Of a stretch of 64,000 nt of DNA, positions 9,786-23,902 are shown one piece after another. Numbering within the stretch: the stretch's first letter is position 1; each line of letters begins with the position of its first letter. This DNA comes from Oxyruncus cristatus (taxonomy: Eukaryota; Chordata; Aves; Passeriformes; Cotingidae), in the NCBI GenBank assembly GCA_013399855.1, contig VXAY01004361.1, positions 182,785 through 246,784 of the forward strand, in the 5' to 3' direction. Under the pieces are notes generated by a model, which did not search any database, was not told the DNA's origin, and worked only from the letters and a program-made list of their open reading frames with translations. Both the position numbers and the translations under genes were made by a program.

Positions 9786-12700
9786 TATATCTGTAATATA
9801 TAGATACATTCCTGTGACACAGCTATGTGGAAGGGCAAGGGAGGAGCTGAGGCCATGGGAAGCACTCAAAGCTCTTTTCTCCATCCTCCCCTACTCCCCT
9901 CTCCCAGCTTACACAACATCTCATCAGACTGTGCTGTCATGACTAATTGCAGGTGACACGGAGCCTCTGTGCCAGTTTCTGCTCAGGGAGCGTGAACACG
10001 TTGTTTGAAGCAGCAGGACACATCCCCAAACACCACAGGCACTTCTCACCTGCAACCTTCCTCCTCTGTGCCTTCCTCCCCACGGAGGCTGGTGGGAGAG
10101 ATGACCAACAGCCCAACCCAACGTGCCATCCAGAGCCCCATGCAGAAAGGCTGGGGGAGCAGGAGCGGGGAGCACACAGCTCCTGGAGAAATGCCTGTCA
10201 CTCCTGCCCTCAGCTGGGAAGGGGAGAAGGATCTGGAAACTCATCTGGAGGAACAGGGCCAATTAGGGACACAGTCAACCCAGTTTCTGCATGCAGGCGG
10301 GAGCTGCCTCTGCCCGCCTGAGCAAAGGGGTTCTCATGTGCCTGTGCTCCATGCTGGCTTCAGTGCTGGAGCTACAGAAGGGCAGGAACAGGCTGCAGCC
10401 ATCCATGGATTTTGACTCAGGGTTGGCCCATGCTGAGGCTTGCTCATGCCCAAGGGAAACAAATCTAACGCAAGCCACGTCCGAGCTCACCACCTCCAGC
10501 GGCACAGGCACGGTGCAAAGCCAGCTACATGGAGGACAACAGCCCTCCAGCTCCTGCTGCATCTTGACCAGCACAGCTCAAGGCTTTAGCTCGCTTGGTT
10601 TTTTTCTATCTAAGCTGGAAGCTGCTAAACTATTCTTCCATTTTTGCTCACCACACTGTGCCGCTGCTTCCACTCAGAGGGGGAACAGGGCATCCTGCTG
10701 CACCCAGATCCTCCCTGCCCATCCCCAAGCTCTGCCCAGGAACAGCAGAGCAGGGTTGAGGGACAAAATGCCAGCATGCCAAGTAATCCTGTTAGACTCA
10801 TTAGGGCAGAGCCGATCCGTGGTGATAATGCTGCAAGATCCCCCTAATCCACCTGCCCAGTGCACAGCGTGGAGTGGAGGCTCCCGGAGTCCCTGTGCTC
10901 CCAGAGAAGCTGCTCTTTGCTGTCACTGGCGATTCTATTTAAGGAGCTGGAGGAGCCCTGGCTGTGGTGCAGCAAAGCTGTGGCTCGTCAGCCTTCTCCT
11001 GGCACTGCTGGTGTCTGTGATTCCCTGCTCCACGGCAGCACCTCCATCCCTGGTGCTCGCCCTTGTCTTGGTGGGATGCCCTGCTGTGCCAGGGTCGTGT
11101 TCCAGCTGCAAAGGCATCATCCTGGGGCAAGTCCAGACCCCAGCTGGAGGGGCAGCCTGTTCCTGAAGCCTGGGGGGCTATAAATACACACCTGTCCACC
11201 TGCATGAGCACTGCACGTACACACTTGCTTCAGGGCTGTCTCTCCACCTTAAGCTATACATGGTCCAGCCCCAGCTTTTCTGGTTCCCTCCTCTCTGGAC
11301 ACACAGACCCTCCCAGGGGACACACCAGCCCGAGCAGAGCATCCCCAGTGGCAGTGAGAAGGGAAGCTGCAGCCCCACATTCCCAGCCTCTCTCAGCTCT
11401 GTAGCCCAGCTGGGTCGTCCTTCCTGTTGAGCCCCCACCAGCAGTGGGGTGATCTCCCCCAGCACCAGCTCTTGCTTCTCCTCCACCCACCCTCCACAGC
11501 ACACGAGCAGAAAGGGTTTGCAGAGGGAGGTGGGCACTGGGTGGGAAGCTGAAGCCAAGCATTTTTTGGTGAAGAGAGACAGCTGTTGAGCACAATGCTG
11601 CCCACCCTGCCAGCCCTGACTGCTCCAGTGTTTGTGCTGGGCCACGGCACAAAGCCCCTCTCTCTTCCAGGCGAGTCTGGAGCCATCTCCAGGGTTACCA
11701 GCCTGCTCTGAGGCAGGAGGACTGGAGGGTTCCCCCTCCCTCCCCACTGCAGGGATGCAGGGCCTGAATCCCCTTGTCAGCAGCAAAGGTGGCTGCAAAA
11801 GTGGCTGCAAAAAGCAGCTGCCACCCAGGCACTGCTGCCCTGGCCACCAGCTCAGTGTTGGGCAAGGTCAGTGTCCCCTTGTCACTGCTGCCTGCAGCAG
11901 GAGCTGCAGCTCAGGAGCCACCATGTCCTCCTCCAGACAGGAGCTCTTTGCCTGCACTCTGACCAAAATAAAAACAATAAAACAATAAATTATCTGCTAC
12001 CAGAACTCCCTGTGTCACCCTCAAACCATCTGCCAGGGTCCTGCATGCACAGCATCCTGGGGCTGCTGGGGTACCTGAGCCAGGGGATGCCCAGCACAAC
12101 TTCCCAGCGAGGAGCAGCTCCCAGGGGCAAGATGACAAAGATGAGCTTGTCAGGGATGGAACAAGACACACATTGGCACAGGGTTGTTACCAAGATTTAA
12201 AATCCCACAACAAACCCCTTCCTTAAAGAACTTGATGTGGCCCTGCGGGATAACAGAGCAAGGGCCTCTTTTGAGGAGATCCAGAGAAAATTAAACACAG
12301 GCAAGGATGAACAATGATCTTAATAGTTCATTAAATTCCCAGCTTCAGTGAACAAGTGAAGCATCTTCAGAGAGCTGCTCCTCTGGTCTGGGATGGCCTC
12401 TGGCTAAGGCCATGGATCCTCCAGCAAGGGCAGCAGCGGCACCAGCTCCCAGTGAACCTCTGTGAAAAGCTTCTCTTCTGCCCCTGGTATCTGCTGTCCT
12501 TGCCCTTCGGGGATGGCACTTTCTAAACCTGAGCCTCTGCTTCATCCTGATGTGAAATGCAACTTCCATAGAAGTAGTTTAGCTCCTGAGGAACAAGCCA
12601 GGGAAGGTGGTTCCAGCCCAGCCGACCCGGTACGGAGCACGGAGGGAAAACCTGGAGTCAATCTGACAGTTATCCCTCCTCTCCCCCTGCTGCAAGTCAC

Positions 12701-15700
12701 CCTCTTCACCAGATCCATCACAGTACTTAAGCACAAGCTTAACCTCCAAGGATAGTGCCTGAGTTTAGGCTCTGCATGTATTTAATTCTCATTACCATCC
12801 GCTCAGCTCCTACACTGCGCTGCCAAGGGCACACGAGCACAGCTGATCCAAGGAAGCAGCAAGAGGTCCCGAGGGTGGATAAGGGTGGTCTGCTGTGCCA
12901 CCTTCTGGGGTGAGCACTGCCCCACAGCTGCCCATGGCGGGGTGAGAATCCCCTGCAGCACTGGTGGGATGGGCCCAGTCAGGGAGACAGGTTCAGGCAT
13001 GGTTCTGTACAACGGAACTCATTCCTCTTCCCTCCTCCCCGTGCTCTCTAGACAAGCACAGAAATGCCATTACAAGAACATTAGCAGCTGCAGGATTAAA
13101 CACTCTAATGGCAGAAAATGAGAGTGTAAAGACAGCACAGATAACCTTAACTCGGCCCCTCACAGGCACGAGTTTTGATTGCTGTTTATGTATAACACTT
13201 CAGCCTGAAGCTAAATTAGCTTGGGAGTTAACTGCCTCCTGCCCTGCTTGGAGCACAAGGCAAGCTGTGCCACCACAGGAAAAGGAATCGTATATTACAT
13301 GGGTTTTGACCAAGTTATTAAACTCCATACCTTAGAGAGACAGAACCTCATCTTATAAAAGTCTAAGTCAATAAAGGCACTGGGATCCTCCAGCAGCGAA
13401 AATAGCAGAATGCACAAGAACAAACAAATATTACGTGATGTGCACAAAACCTGCATGATATTAAACTGAACTATAGGAGGAAATGGCTGTTTTCATAAAC
13501 ACAAACACACCCTCGCCAAGGTTGGTCATCTCCTGATTTACATGCTCAGCTCTGCAACCTCCAAATCCCCTTAACAGGTTGCCTTAAAAAAAAAATGGCT
13601 CTGTTTAAAAATTACTTTCATCTGTCTCCTGCCCACAACATCCGTGTCCTATCCAGACAGGAGCACCATCTGTGGCTCTGGTGACAAACTGGCCCATTTG
13701 GAAGATGATGGAAACCCCTTTTCCCCCCTCCCCCTCCTGCCAATTTCCAGAAAAGACCCTTCGCTACCACATTTCATCTGGCCCTTACAAGCCCCTGCCT
13801 ACTGCTTTGGGGGTGCCACCAATCGTGGATGCAAAGAGAGAATTTTGATGAAGAAGTGCCTAATTTGTAGACGGGGGAAAAAAAAAAAAAAACTCAACAC
13901 ATTTGCACCTGCTAATCAAGGTAGCTATCCATCTCATTTATGCCACTGCTCCAGCAAGCCTGACAGCACAAAATCAGAGGCTGTTTCTTCCAGCATTTGG
14001 CCCTGAGGGACCGATTCTCCAGCAGGTCTCTTCAGCAATGCCCACAGAATGTGCAAGTGAATCAGTTTTGTGCATACAAAGCAGGTAATTGTGCTCACAA
14101 ATCAGGATTTGCATATGATGCTGGAAAGAGATGCTCTTATCAACGCTGCTGGCTCTGGTAAGGGAGGCCAAAGAAGCACTCCTGGATTGTACCCAGAGGT
14201 ATCCCAGTGTGTGGTACAAGCAGTGGCACCGGCAGCACTCCCCACATCTGTCCAAAGTACGGAGAGTGCAGGCAGCAAGTCCCAGAAGACAACAAGCCTT
14301 CCCTGTTCTCATCTCAAGCAGCACAGGCAGCACCTGCCCAGAGGATGGGGCGTTTTGGCTGAACCTCTCCCGCCAAGGAGCACATCCTACCCCCAGGAGG
14401 GACCTGCCCCATCCATGGCTGGGCATGGCCACCCTGTCACGTCCACAGGGAGGACACTCTCAGCAGCACCCACTTGTTTCTGTACTTGCAGTCCTGTCAG
14501 ACCAACCAGCCTGGCTGCTTCCAAGGCAGAAGGGACGAGGAAGATGACATTTGGCTCATGTGCAGATGTCGGTGCTGCCTCCGAAACGCTCTGATGAGTT
14601 TTGCAACACAGGTTTGAAATTTGTCAGGGGGGCAGCAATCACTTAATTAAAGACTGAGTCACACGACAGAGATGTGAGGGAAGGCAAATTAAGGTCAGGC
14701 AAGCAAAATGGATCTTGGCATTTCATAGTGTTTCAGAGCCCCTGAAACACTGGGGATTATTCTTCTCACTGAAGGAGTACTTGGTATCACGAGTCAGAAC
14801 ATCATACAGACAGATCCTGCCTAAAACTCCAACCCAAAAGAGGTGTTCAGTGCTGGGACAGGTAAGAGCTTCAGTCTCACCAGACAGAGCATATGTGACC
14901 TGAAGCTCTCTGTCCAAATGTGGGACAGGGGTCTGTGGCACTTCCACCAAGGACGGGTCCTACACACAGAGGTCTGTCTTCACCTTGGAGCAAGGAAGCT
15001 TTGGGACCAGGCTGGATCCACACTGCCATGGAGAGCGGCTCCAAGGGTGAGGTTGAAGTCAGATTAGCTACAAATGTGCTGGAGGACCTCAACCCTGGTT
15101 CTTCTGCTCTTCACAGGGGAGCCTTTCATCCTCAGTCCATCAGTCCATCCTTCTCATGGATGCTCTGCCCAGCCCAAGAAGACAGAAGACAGGGGAAACC
15201 CCAGCACCCATCTCTTGGGATACTCACAGAGAAGATAAAATCCCTGACCCGAAAAGGTTGAAATTCAGGTAGGATTTATGTCCCACAGTAAAACCACAGG
15301 GCTGCCTCTCTCATGGTGATAAAAATAAATCACCCTTGAAAATAGAATGACATCAATAAAAATGAATCTAAAAGCACACGCAGTGTATCACGGGGTTACA
15401 GTCTGCCCCCACTTTGGTGTGGAAACTTCTCACCAGGAAAAGGCTGGCCAACAGTGATGAACTGACGTCCTTGGGCAGGGTGTCAAACAGGTACTTCCAA
15501 AGGCCTAATTTTAAGTGGGGGGTTGCTCAGGTCTTGTGAAGGTTGGACCTCTTAAGGGAGCCTTAGATCTAGGCTGTGAAGATCAGCAGCCCCATCAGCC
15601 AGGCCTGCTCGATCCATGCGGATCCAACTGGCACAGACAGGAGAAAGACTCTCTTTCATCCATGTGAGAACTCTCAGACTGGAGAGAGGGGGAAGAATCC

Positions 15701-17246
15701 CACTGGCAGATTTCAGGTGAGGGACCTGAAGGCTGAGCTCAAGGCTGCTGTGCCCTCACCCCGGGTAAGCAGTGGGGATGGGTACCAGGAGCCGCAGAGC
15801 AGCTGGCGAGCTTCAGATCCAGGGCAGCGCTGGAGCAGAGCGATTCCCAGGCTAACAAGCATCGCTCCCTTCCCTGCAAACAAGATCTGACACATCCTGC
15901 TCAAGCGTGGGGCGTCCAGCAAGAGCGACAAGCTGCTGCGGGAGTTGGGGACGCGGCGGGAGCAGCAGCTGGGCCGGCACGGGAGAACAGCCGCTCCTCA
16001 CAGCGGAGGCCATGCGAGGATTAAACCAGCCCTGCTCGGTGCCAAGGAGGGCATGGGGCTGCAGAGCACGGCCACGGGGCTCTTCCAACAGGGAGGTCAC
16101 GGTCTGGCTCCATACGGTCTCCCCGTTGTTGCTGCTGGAGGCAGAGTTTTTCTCTCCTCCTCTGAGCCGGGGGACAGCTGAATGCATCTTCCCCCTCCCG
16201 CTGAGGTGGCAGCCTTTTGCCAATGCCTGAAACAATCCTTCTGCTCTGTGACACCTGGATGAGAACAGCCTCCTCCTGCACCATCTCCATCTGCTGGGGT
16301 GGCTGCTGTCACCACCCAGCCCTCCCCGGGACTGTAGGTGATGCCCAGGGCTGTCTACACAGGGAATTCTTCAGTGTCATTGTTCTGCTGCAGCCATGCC
16401 TGCCAGTGCCTCTGTGCAGACAAGCCTCAAGGAACAGGAATGCTAAGAAGAGAACATTGTCTTGACCAGGAAAATGAGTTTATGAGACCAAGTTCCATAT
16501 TTACATCTCAGCTGAGCAGGGAAGCATGAGAACAGGGTCACCCCTGTCATTCCGTGGGGCACTCATGACTGAAGGACTTCTAATTCTGTGTCTTAATGAT
16601 GTTCTGGGGCAGTGGGAGGCTTAGGAAAAGCCTTCTCCACTGTGAGCCATCCTTCAGACCCCCTGGCAGAACCAGACACCAACATCCTCACCTGCAGCCA
16701 CACATCTCATACACAAACATGAAGTGAAGAAGCTCATTGCTAAGGGATGAGGGAAGCGGCTCACATGGAGAGTCAGGGCTAACCTGGGATGTCACCTCTG
16801 CAAGGAAACAGGGGTTTGGGTGCTCTTTAGATGCTGAGCAAACCAGGAGCACCAGGGCCACTTTTCTCCACAGCACCAAGAAGGCATCCCATGAGACTGG
16901 TGACCCATCAGTGAGCAAGGGCAGAGCTCGCTGTTGCAGAGGGCACAGCACACCCCACAGCAAAACAGCACAACTTAGAAGCAGATAAACTCCACAAACC
17001 TGCAGCTGCCACACCAAAGAACTTGTAGATCCACCATTTCAAATCCCCATTTTGTGCCCATCTTCTTCACATTTTGCTGATGGGGGTCGCCACTGTGTGA
17101 CCCTGATGGTACCTCTCAATCCTCCATGCCTACCACCAGGCTAAAGCAGGGGTGAGCACAGAGGGCATCAGAACACCCAGAGACAAACCTTCTCCCTCGC
17201 ATCTCCAAGCTCTCCAAGGTCTTCACTGCTCTCCGGCCTCCCTTAC

Positions 17247-17414
17247 CTGTGTCTTGGTCACAGAGCTGCTCACAGGCATCAGTGGTCCTCTGCCCACAGA
17301 GATCTCTCACCCAGGGGGACGTGGCATTGATCTGATAGTACAGGGACAGCTTGGCTGGATTAAGCCAGTCGGAGATGTCCAAGTAGCTCCCCTCGCTCAC
17401 AACGAAGCTGCTGC
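17247..17414 (-). CDS. ASTN2: ASTN2 internal coding exon D: luminal segment and first half of EGF-like 1
   Basis: This 168-bp exon encodes about 56 residues. Recognisable strings are SSFVVSEGSYLDISDWLNPA, KLSLYYQINATSPW and VRDLCGQRTTDACEQLCDQD. This is essentially identical to mammalian ASTN2 as I know it, while ASTN1 differs at many positions here. An N-glycosylation sequon (NAT) is visible, consistent with a luminal/extracellular location after the second membrane helix. The three cysteines in DLC, DAC and QLC are the first three of the six cysteines of the first EGF-like module; exon E supplies the other three. The acceptor is ccactctccag before GC with a long pyrimidine tract, and the donor is ACAG followed by gtaaggga. 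Phase is 1-1 and the length is a multiple of three, so the exon is frame-neutral although skipping would break the EGF module. Confidence 0.97.
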
Positions 17415-19547
17415 CTGGAGAGTGGGGAAAAAAGTGTGTTAGGTGAGTGCAGAACCCCAAACATGCATTTTGGCCCAGTATCAGAACACTCTACTCTACG
17501 GCAGGCGCTGTGACATCAAGATCAGCAAATAATATTGAGTTCATCAGCTCCTGGACCTGAAGAACTTCATTTGACCATTCGTCTCCAGAGGAATGTGCTA
17601 CAGCTAACGGTCCACCAACTCCTCTGCCCAGATGTTTCCCTACCCTTACGCTACCGGGAGTGATTCCCAAGTCTCTGTAGAAATGTGGACCGATGCAATT
17701 ACTCTGATCCATAAGACTGGAGCATTCAGCTCATGGAAACAGTGCCCAAGAGGCACTGGATGCTCAGGGCATAGATGGGCAGCAGCAGCATGGGCTGTTC
17801 CCACTTCACTTCCTTAGCTGAAGGTGAGTGAATTGGCTTGACACACATCCTCTTGTACCAGACACTCCCCCACCCTTTCCTTCCGGAGAGTTAAGAGCGA
17901 ATTCTTGCCAAAAATCTTTTCTTACAAAATCTTACGTTTCTTTATTTTGCAAAATGTATTTTTCCCCACCGGCATCTGGGAATATGCATCATCTAATTAG
18001 CCAAATAGATTTTCAGTTCAGCCCAATCATTTCCTTATCTAACATCTGAGGCCCAGCATCGCTTGGGGGATTTTGCAGGCACAGAGGTCCTCATTAACTC
18101 TGATCTTCAATTACATTGATTATAAGACTGCCTCCATAGCAGTGCTGCACAGATCAGAAGGGAGCCAAAAAACCTCTGCCATTAAGTGGTGTTTTGCAAA
18201 ACTTACCAGGGTAAAAGCCTCTAAAAGCAGGGGAGAAGAAACCTGCAAGGAAAAGTGGACAAGGGGAAGTGCCAGAAAGCCCAGGAACCCACAGCCACCC
18301 TTGCACTAAGTGTGAGGACTGGCAACATCAGCAAAATTTGTGACCACTACCTGAAGATTCAAATCCTTCTCAGTGATTACCCAAGGATAGAAAGTTTATA
18401 GATCCAGGGTCTACCTTCATGAAACTTTAGGGCTTAGGCCACTTACTAAAGGACTGGGGCAACATTTTTATAAGCACCACATAAGATCTTAGCTTGTTGA
18501 AAGCCAAGAGATTAAAAAAGTAGGACAATAAGCCCAGAGCAGTGACCACCCCACATGAACCTGCTTGAACACAAGCTCTGAATCTCCTTTTGAAGGGAAT
18601 CCCTGATGCTTCAGCAAGAAGGAGCCCTTCTCAGCCTCATCCTGCACCACGTTATCCATGCAAAGGATAAAACAAGCAAAGCCTCAAGTCAAGCATCCCA
18701 GCGAGTGACCTCATTTTCAGGCATCCCCAGATCTCAGCACCACACAAATCCAGGCCCTAATTTCACATGAATGCAAGTCTTCACCACTCACAGTGTTTAT
18801 ATACCACAAACATATTCACAGACACATCCCTGCACTCAAAGCCAATGGAGGCTGCCAAGCTACTGACTGTTCAAGCAAATGAAAATTTGACATCCAGGAT
18901 CCAGCTGCTCTGGAGACACTGCAAGGCAGGGGCTGCCCCGCCAAGGCTGCAGGATACATCTCAATCAGACAATGGCAGCAGTGAATCGCTGGGTAAACCC
19001 TCCAGCACCACTGGAAAGCAGCAAAACACCGAGCACGAAGAAGTATCTTGGAGCCACGTGGTTTTACGTCCAATTATTCTTTTCCGCGAATTTTTAAAGA
19101 TGGCTTTAAATGCCAAAAATAGCAATTGCTGGTTTCTTTTACCAAACAGAAATGCAACACGAAACCTCTGGGAGTGTTTACTATTTACGTGTAGTAGCCT
19201 GTCAATCTTGTTTTCGTCCTCATTTTTGCAGCTCTCTAACAAAGAGTGAGGCTTGGGAAGCACGTAAGCCTCGTCTGGAGACTCAGCTACAGACAACTCC
19301 CTCTGCACCCAAAGACTGAAGAGCGAAACCACCAGCTCTTCATTAAATCCCTACTTAATGAACCCCACTTCCAGTCAGAGCACAGCCAGCCTGCAAGTAA
19401 CAGAAGCAAACCAGACATAAAGCAATCACATCATTAGTATTCAGAAGGATGAAGGTGAACTCAAGCTGCCCAGGAGCTGCTACACAGAGGGCAGGACCCC
19501 AAGGTCAGGTGGGTGATAAAGGGGTCACCTCCAGAGCTCCCCACCAT

Positions 19548-20020
19548 CGAATCATTTAGGTTGGAAAAGACCTCTCTGTGCAACAAATCCAATCGTTCCT
19601 CCAGCACTGCCAAGGCCACCGCTAGACCACGTCCCCAAATGCCACATCCACATGGCTTTTAAATCCCTCCTGGGATGGTGACTCCACCACTGACCTGGGC
19701 ACCCTGTGCCAGGGCTTGACAACCCTTTCTGTGAAGAAATTTTCCCCAATACCCAACCTAAACCTCCCCTGGTGCAACTTGAGGCCATTTCCTCCTGTCC
19801 CATTGCTTGTTACTTCGGAGCAGAGCCCGACCCCCACCTGGCTACAACCTCTCTTTGGGCAGCTGTAGAGAGAAAGAAGGTCCCCCCTGAGCCTCTTTTT
19901 CTCCAGGCTGAGTCCCCCCAGCTCCCTCAGCTGCTCCTCATCAGACATGTGCTCCAGACCCTTCCCCAGCTCCGTTGCCCTTCTCTGGACACACCAGCCC
20001 CACACACTCTGAGCTGCTCC
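19548..20020 (-). repeat. CR1 LINE fragment, reverse orientation
   Basis: It starts with TCGAATCATTTAGGTTGGAA, passes through GGGCACCCTGTGCCAGGGCT, GAAGAAATTTTCCCCAATAC and CTTGAGGCCATTTCCTCCTG, and reaches CTCTTTTTCTCCAGGCTGAG and CCTTCTCTGGACACACCAGC. About 470 bp of the CR1 3' end is recognisable, on the minus strand. Confidence 0.93.
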
Positions 20021-22290
20021 AGGAGGAGGAAGCACATCCATGGCCCTGCAGCTAAACTTCCATCTCCTTTGGAAGACCCAGCCCATCTGCTGATGGCAGT
20101 ATAAAAAAAGAAAACCCAACAACTATCAATTCATGGAAATGCTTCCGAAAACAACACCAAAATATGACACCTGGCCAGGAGCAAAAAACTTCTCTTTCAG
20201 CACAAGTTTGGTGTCCATGTAAACCCACAAATTTGGGAAGCTTGAAATGATTTACAAATTGCAACATTCTCTACACAGAAAGATCTTCCCAAATATGATG
20301 GAACTGTAACTTACCCAGGGGAAGTGTTGGTATTTTGAAGATTAATTACTTATTTTGATTTTAATAAGTCTGATTGAGAAATCATCCTCATTATCAGTTT
20401 TCTGGTGGGGGTTTTCTTGTGGGGTTTTTTTTGTGGTTTTTTTTTTTTTAATCAGAAATTAAAACATTTGAATCCAAACTTCCTGAATTCAGGCTCAGTG
20501 TAAAATGGAGGGGTTTCTACCTCAGCCTAAAAAGAAAACAAACCAAAAAAACCCAACAAACCTGGGGAAATCAAAGGTTTTAGTTAATTGTAAACATTTT
20601 TCTTCCTTCCTTTGCAGGAGGAGGGAGGGGACAACTTCCAGCCAGGAAAATTCTCACATCTCTGAAGCTGAGTGTGTGGCAGCTCAGTCGGGTAAGATTT
20701 TGAGACAGACACTCTCATCACCTTCGCTCCCACCAAAAACACAAACGAACAAACATCCCAATCTTGATCCCTTTACAGCTTGCCTCGGAAATAAATAACA
20801 GCGAAAGACATTCTACAAATATTTTGAAAGCTGAAACTCTGACTATTTCAAAGCCTTTTCACACAATTTTTCTCTTTATTTTCAAAGAATCCGCACACAG
20901 AAAACAGTTTTCAAAAGTCACCATCGCGCACAAATCAAAACCACCTTGAAAAGCTCAGAAAGGGCAGGTTGAATAACAAATCCTTTTAGAATCTACTGAG
21001 AGCAAACATTTTCTAAGGGAGAGCTGTTTCAAAACCACCTTTAGCTTGCCAGGGTTTGTTTTCCCCAATACACCATCTCTGGATGGAGGGAAATGATGGA
21101 GGAGGGAATGGGGTGATGGGGGACCCAAGGGGCTCTCACCTCTGGGGCAGTGGGTGGTAGACCCTGCTCCAAAGCACCCTCTGAAAACCCTCCTTGAGGA
21201 GCTCAGACCCTACCAAACCACCCCCATGCCCAGTTTGAAGCACAGCTACAGCCACTGCCTGCAGTCCCCAGAGCAGATTCCAGCACAGAAACCCTGTGAA
21301 GACACCCAGAGAGACCATCCACCCTGCTGTCCTCTGCTGCCCACCTCGTCTCCCCACCAGGTGCCCTCCTAGACACAAGTCTTAAGCTTCCCCCTCAAAA
21401 CCTTGATGAGATTCTCCTTAAACCAGAGACATTTAGGTCTCAGGGTAAAGCAACCATCCACCACACAAGGGAATACAGCAATAAAATGACAACTCTCCAC
21501 CCACCACTACCTCCTTGATCCCAGAAATCCCACTGTAGGACATATCCATCAAGAACCACTGGCTTTACGAGCCAGTCTATGCCACAGAGCTGTGTTGCTG
21601 TGCTGTGGAGAACACCAGTACACAGCTACAACCCCCTCACAACTCCACGAGGTCCTCCAGCACCTCGGGGCGTTGATTTGTTTGGGTTTCTCTATGCATG
21701 TGTTTTTCCCCCCACCCCCTTTCCTTCTCCAACACTGATCAAAGCTGGACCAGTTAAGGCAGCATCAGAAGTTCATGTCCCTCATGCTGGGGTCTCCTTC
21801 AAAGTTCAGGGGAGCTGCTTAAGCCATGACAAAAGAGGCTTGAAGTTTCGACATTTCAAAAATCATTTTCCAGAACACAACAGGATGAAACAGCTCGCAA
21901 GAGACATCTAACAAGGGAAAAGAACAAAGCACCCAAAAGCAGCCAAAAGGGTTTGGCTTCTCCTTTCTCTTTCTTTTCAAGGGAAGAGATCAAAACATAC
22001 TTTTTTTTTTTGAAGAACGTCTATTTATTCCTCTCTCTGCTCTTTTTGTCATCTTTGGTCCACTCACTGTTTCTCAGCCAACAAAACTCCTTTTCATCTA
22101 AAATTAGTATTTTGTGTTGGGAAGCTGTGGGAGGTCATACTATAGGTTGCTATTAATGTATCCATCCCTCTACTATCATACAATTCTAATCCTGTTACAG
22201 ATATTTTTTAAACACTAGAGGAAGAATTATCACTCTTGCTTCATTCTGTAGGTACAAAGAAGAACCCTATTTGATTTCTTTAGAGACTCC

Positions 22291-22307
22291 TTTTTTTTTT
22301 TTTTTTT
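22291..22307. repeat. Poly-T tract
   Basis: Seventeen consecutive T on the plus strand inside the C-D intron. A shorter T run lies near 22002-22011. Confidence 0.95.
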
Positions 22308-23902
22308 AACTTGTTAAACATGAAAGAACATTGCCCAAAGAGACAACTCCTCCCCTATCTACTCTTTCCCTTGATCAGCTCTCCCTCTCCTATCCTGGTC
22401 CCAGGGAATGAAAACTTCTGTTTCTTAAATTTCTTTCAGGAAATGCAGAAGATCCAGGTGGACTCTGGATGCCCAGGACACACCTGTACTGACCTGAGCA
22501 AAGAAATGGGGCTTGGGGTAGGACTGCACCCCTAGATTAATAATGCAGTGCTCAGCTTTACCACCCCTCTCCTGCTTAGCACAAAACCAGGTAATCTTGG
22601 AATCATTTAAATTCTTTGAAGTCAAACTCTCAATTCTATATTCTACTCCAATCCAGGGATAATAACACACCGGGTTAAAATGCAAGCCAACCCACTTCAC
22701 CTTGTTTCTGAAATTGTTTCTCTCCTGACCAAGGTGAAATGCCTAAACAGAAAGCTATGACAGAATGGTTTTAATGTTTTTAAAACAGCACAAGCTTACA
22801 CAAGCCACACCTTTCATTCACTCTTCCCCCAGCTGAAGCACACGTAGTTTGTATCACAGAGTGTTTGACTCTAGGATGTATTTTCAGCACACGAGCCATG
22901 GCCATGGGCTCTCACCCAAACCCAACAATGACCAAACCCAGAGACCCCCATCCCCTAGAAACACCATCAGTCCTGCCAGAGCTTCTTCACTCTGGCAAAG
23001 CAGAAATCAATTAAGTCAAACAAATCTGTGTGTAATTACAGCTCAGACTAGAAGCATCTTTCCTGTGGGAGGAGCAGGGTCACATTTTAAGCATTAAATT
23101 GCACTTTCTTGACAAATCTGACAGACACTCTTTCTTGGGGTTTTCTTGGCAGTCAGTCTTGATTTTGCCAGGGCTGAGCTTCTGACAAGCAACACATGTA
23201 TTTAAGTTCATGGAGCAGGTGATGGCTCAGCCAACTTTTCCCAGACCCAAGTGAGATGGCATCTGCCCATCCTGCACTGTGGTCAAGCTCATGCTGCAAA
23301 GACATCTCCCATGATAGTATTACACAATGTAATTGTGGGGGTGTTGGTAACAGCACATCTCTGCCCTCAGCAGGCACCTGGGCCAGCAATGGCTCAGACA
23401 GAAATTAGACTCCTAAAGAAAAGCTTCTCCTTAATGCTCCGTATCTCCCAACTCCCACGCTGCAGCCTGGGGCTCTTCTGCAGCGAAGCTCTCCAGATAT
23501 TGGATAAAGGTTCAGGGAAAATCAGCCTAAATCTAATCACATCACAAAGTAGAGAGGAGCTATGATAAGCTTTAAGAGACAAAGTGTGTGTGAATTGAGA
23601 TTTTCCAGCCAGCACCAAGACCAAACGTTCCCCCAGGACAGCAGAAAACACAACCAAGAGGCAGCACATGCAAAGTTAATATCCATGGGATCAAGGTGAG
23701 ATACCACCCACTCATTGAGAGGCTGCACATCAGCAATGTTATTTGTTGGGAGAGCAACACAGGGAAGTAGCACATTCCTACCTATGGAGCCTCCAGAAAT
23801 CCTCACTGAGTCGCTGCACCACTGATGCCACAGGTGTCTCATAAATTCTTGTTCAAGTGTGGCCTAAGCTTCCCGGGATGGAGCCACCACCATGCTGCAA
23901 CA

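Larger units (their letters stand above)
6340..17246 (-). other. ASTN2: ASTN2 intron D-E (10.9 kb)
   Basis: A complete intron between the gtaaggga donor of exon D and the ttctcttttag acceptor of exon E. It contains an ambiguous base at 7562, an AT-rich block with homeodomain-type motifs at about 7563-7720, a CR1 fragment at about 9494-9785 and a poly-A run near 13877. A moderately CpG-rich patch lies at about 15895-16130. Long open frames at 10.3-11.2 kb and 11.2-11.8 kb have no recognisable protein content. The remainder shows nothing I can name. Confidence 0.9.

Noticed and set aside
10291..11166. 291-residue plus-strand open frame in the D-E intron
   Set aside because: Composition is that of GC-rich avian intron (rich in S, P, A, C), with no domain, no known similarity that I recognise, and long overlapping frames on the other strand.
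15895..16130. CpG-containing GC-rich patch as a possible promoter or CpG island
   Set aside because: Moderate CpG only, short, internal to an intron and without an adjacent first exon. Not enough to call a promoter.
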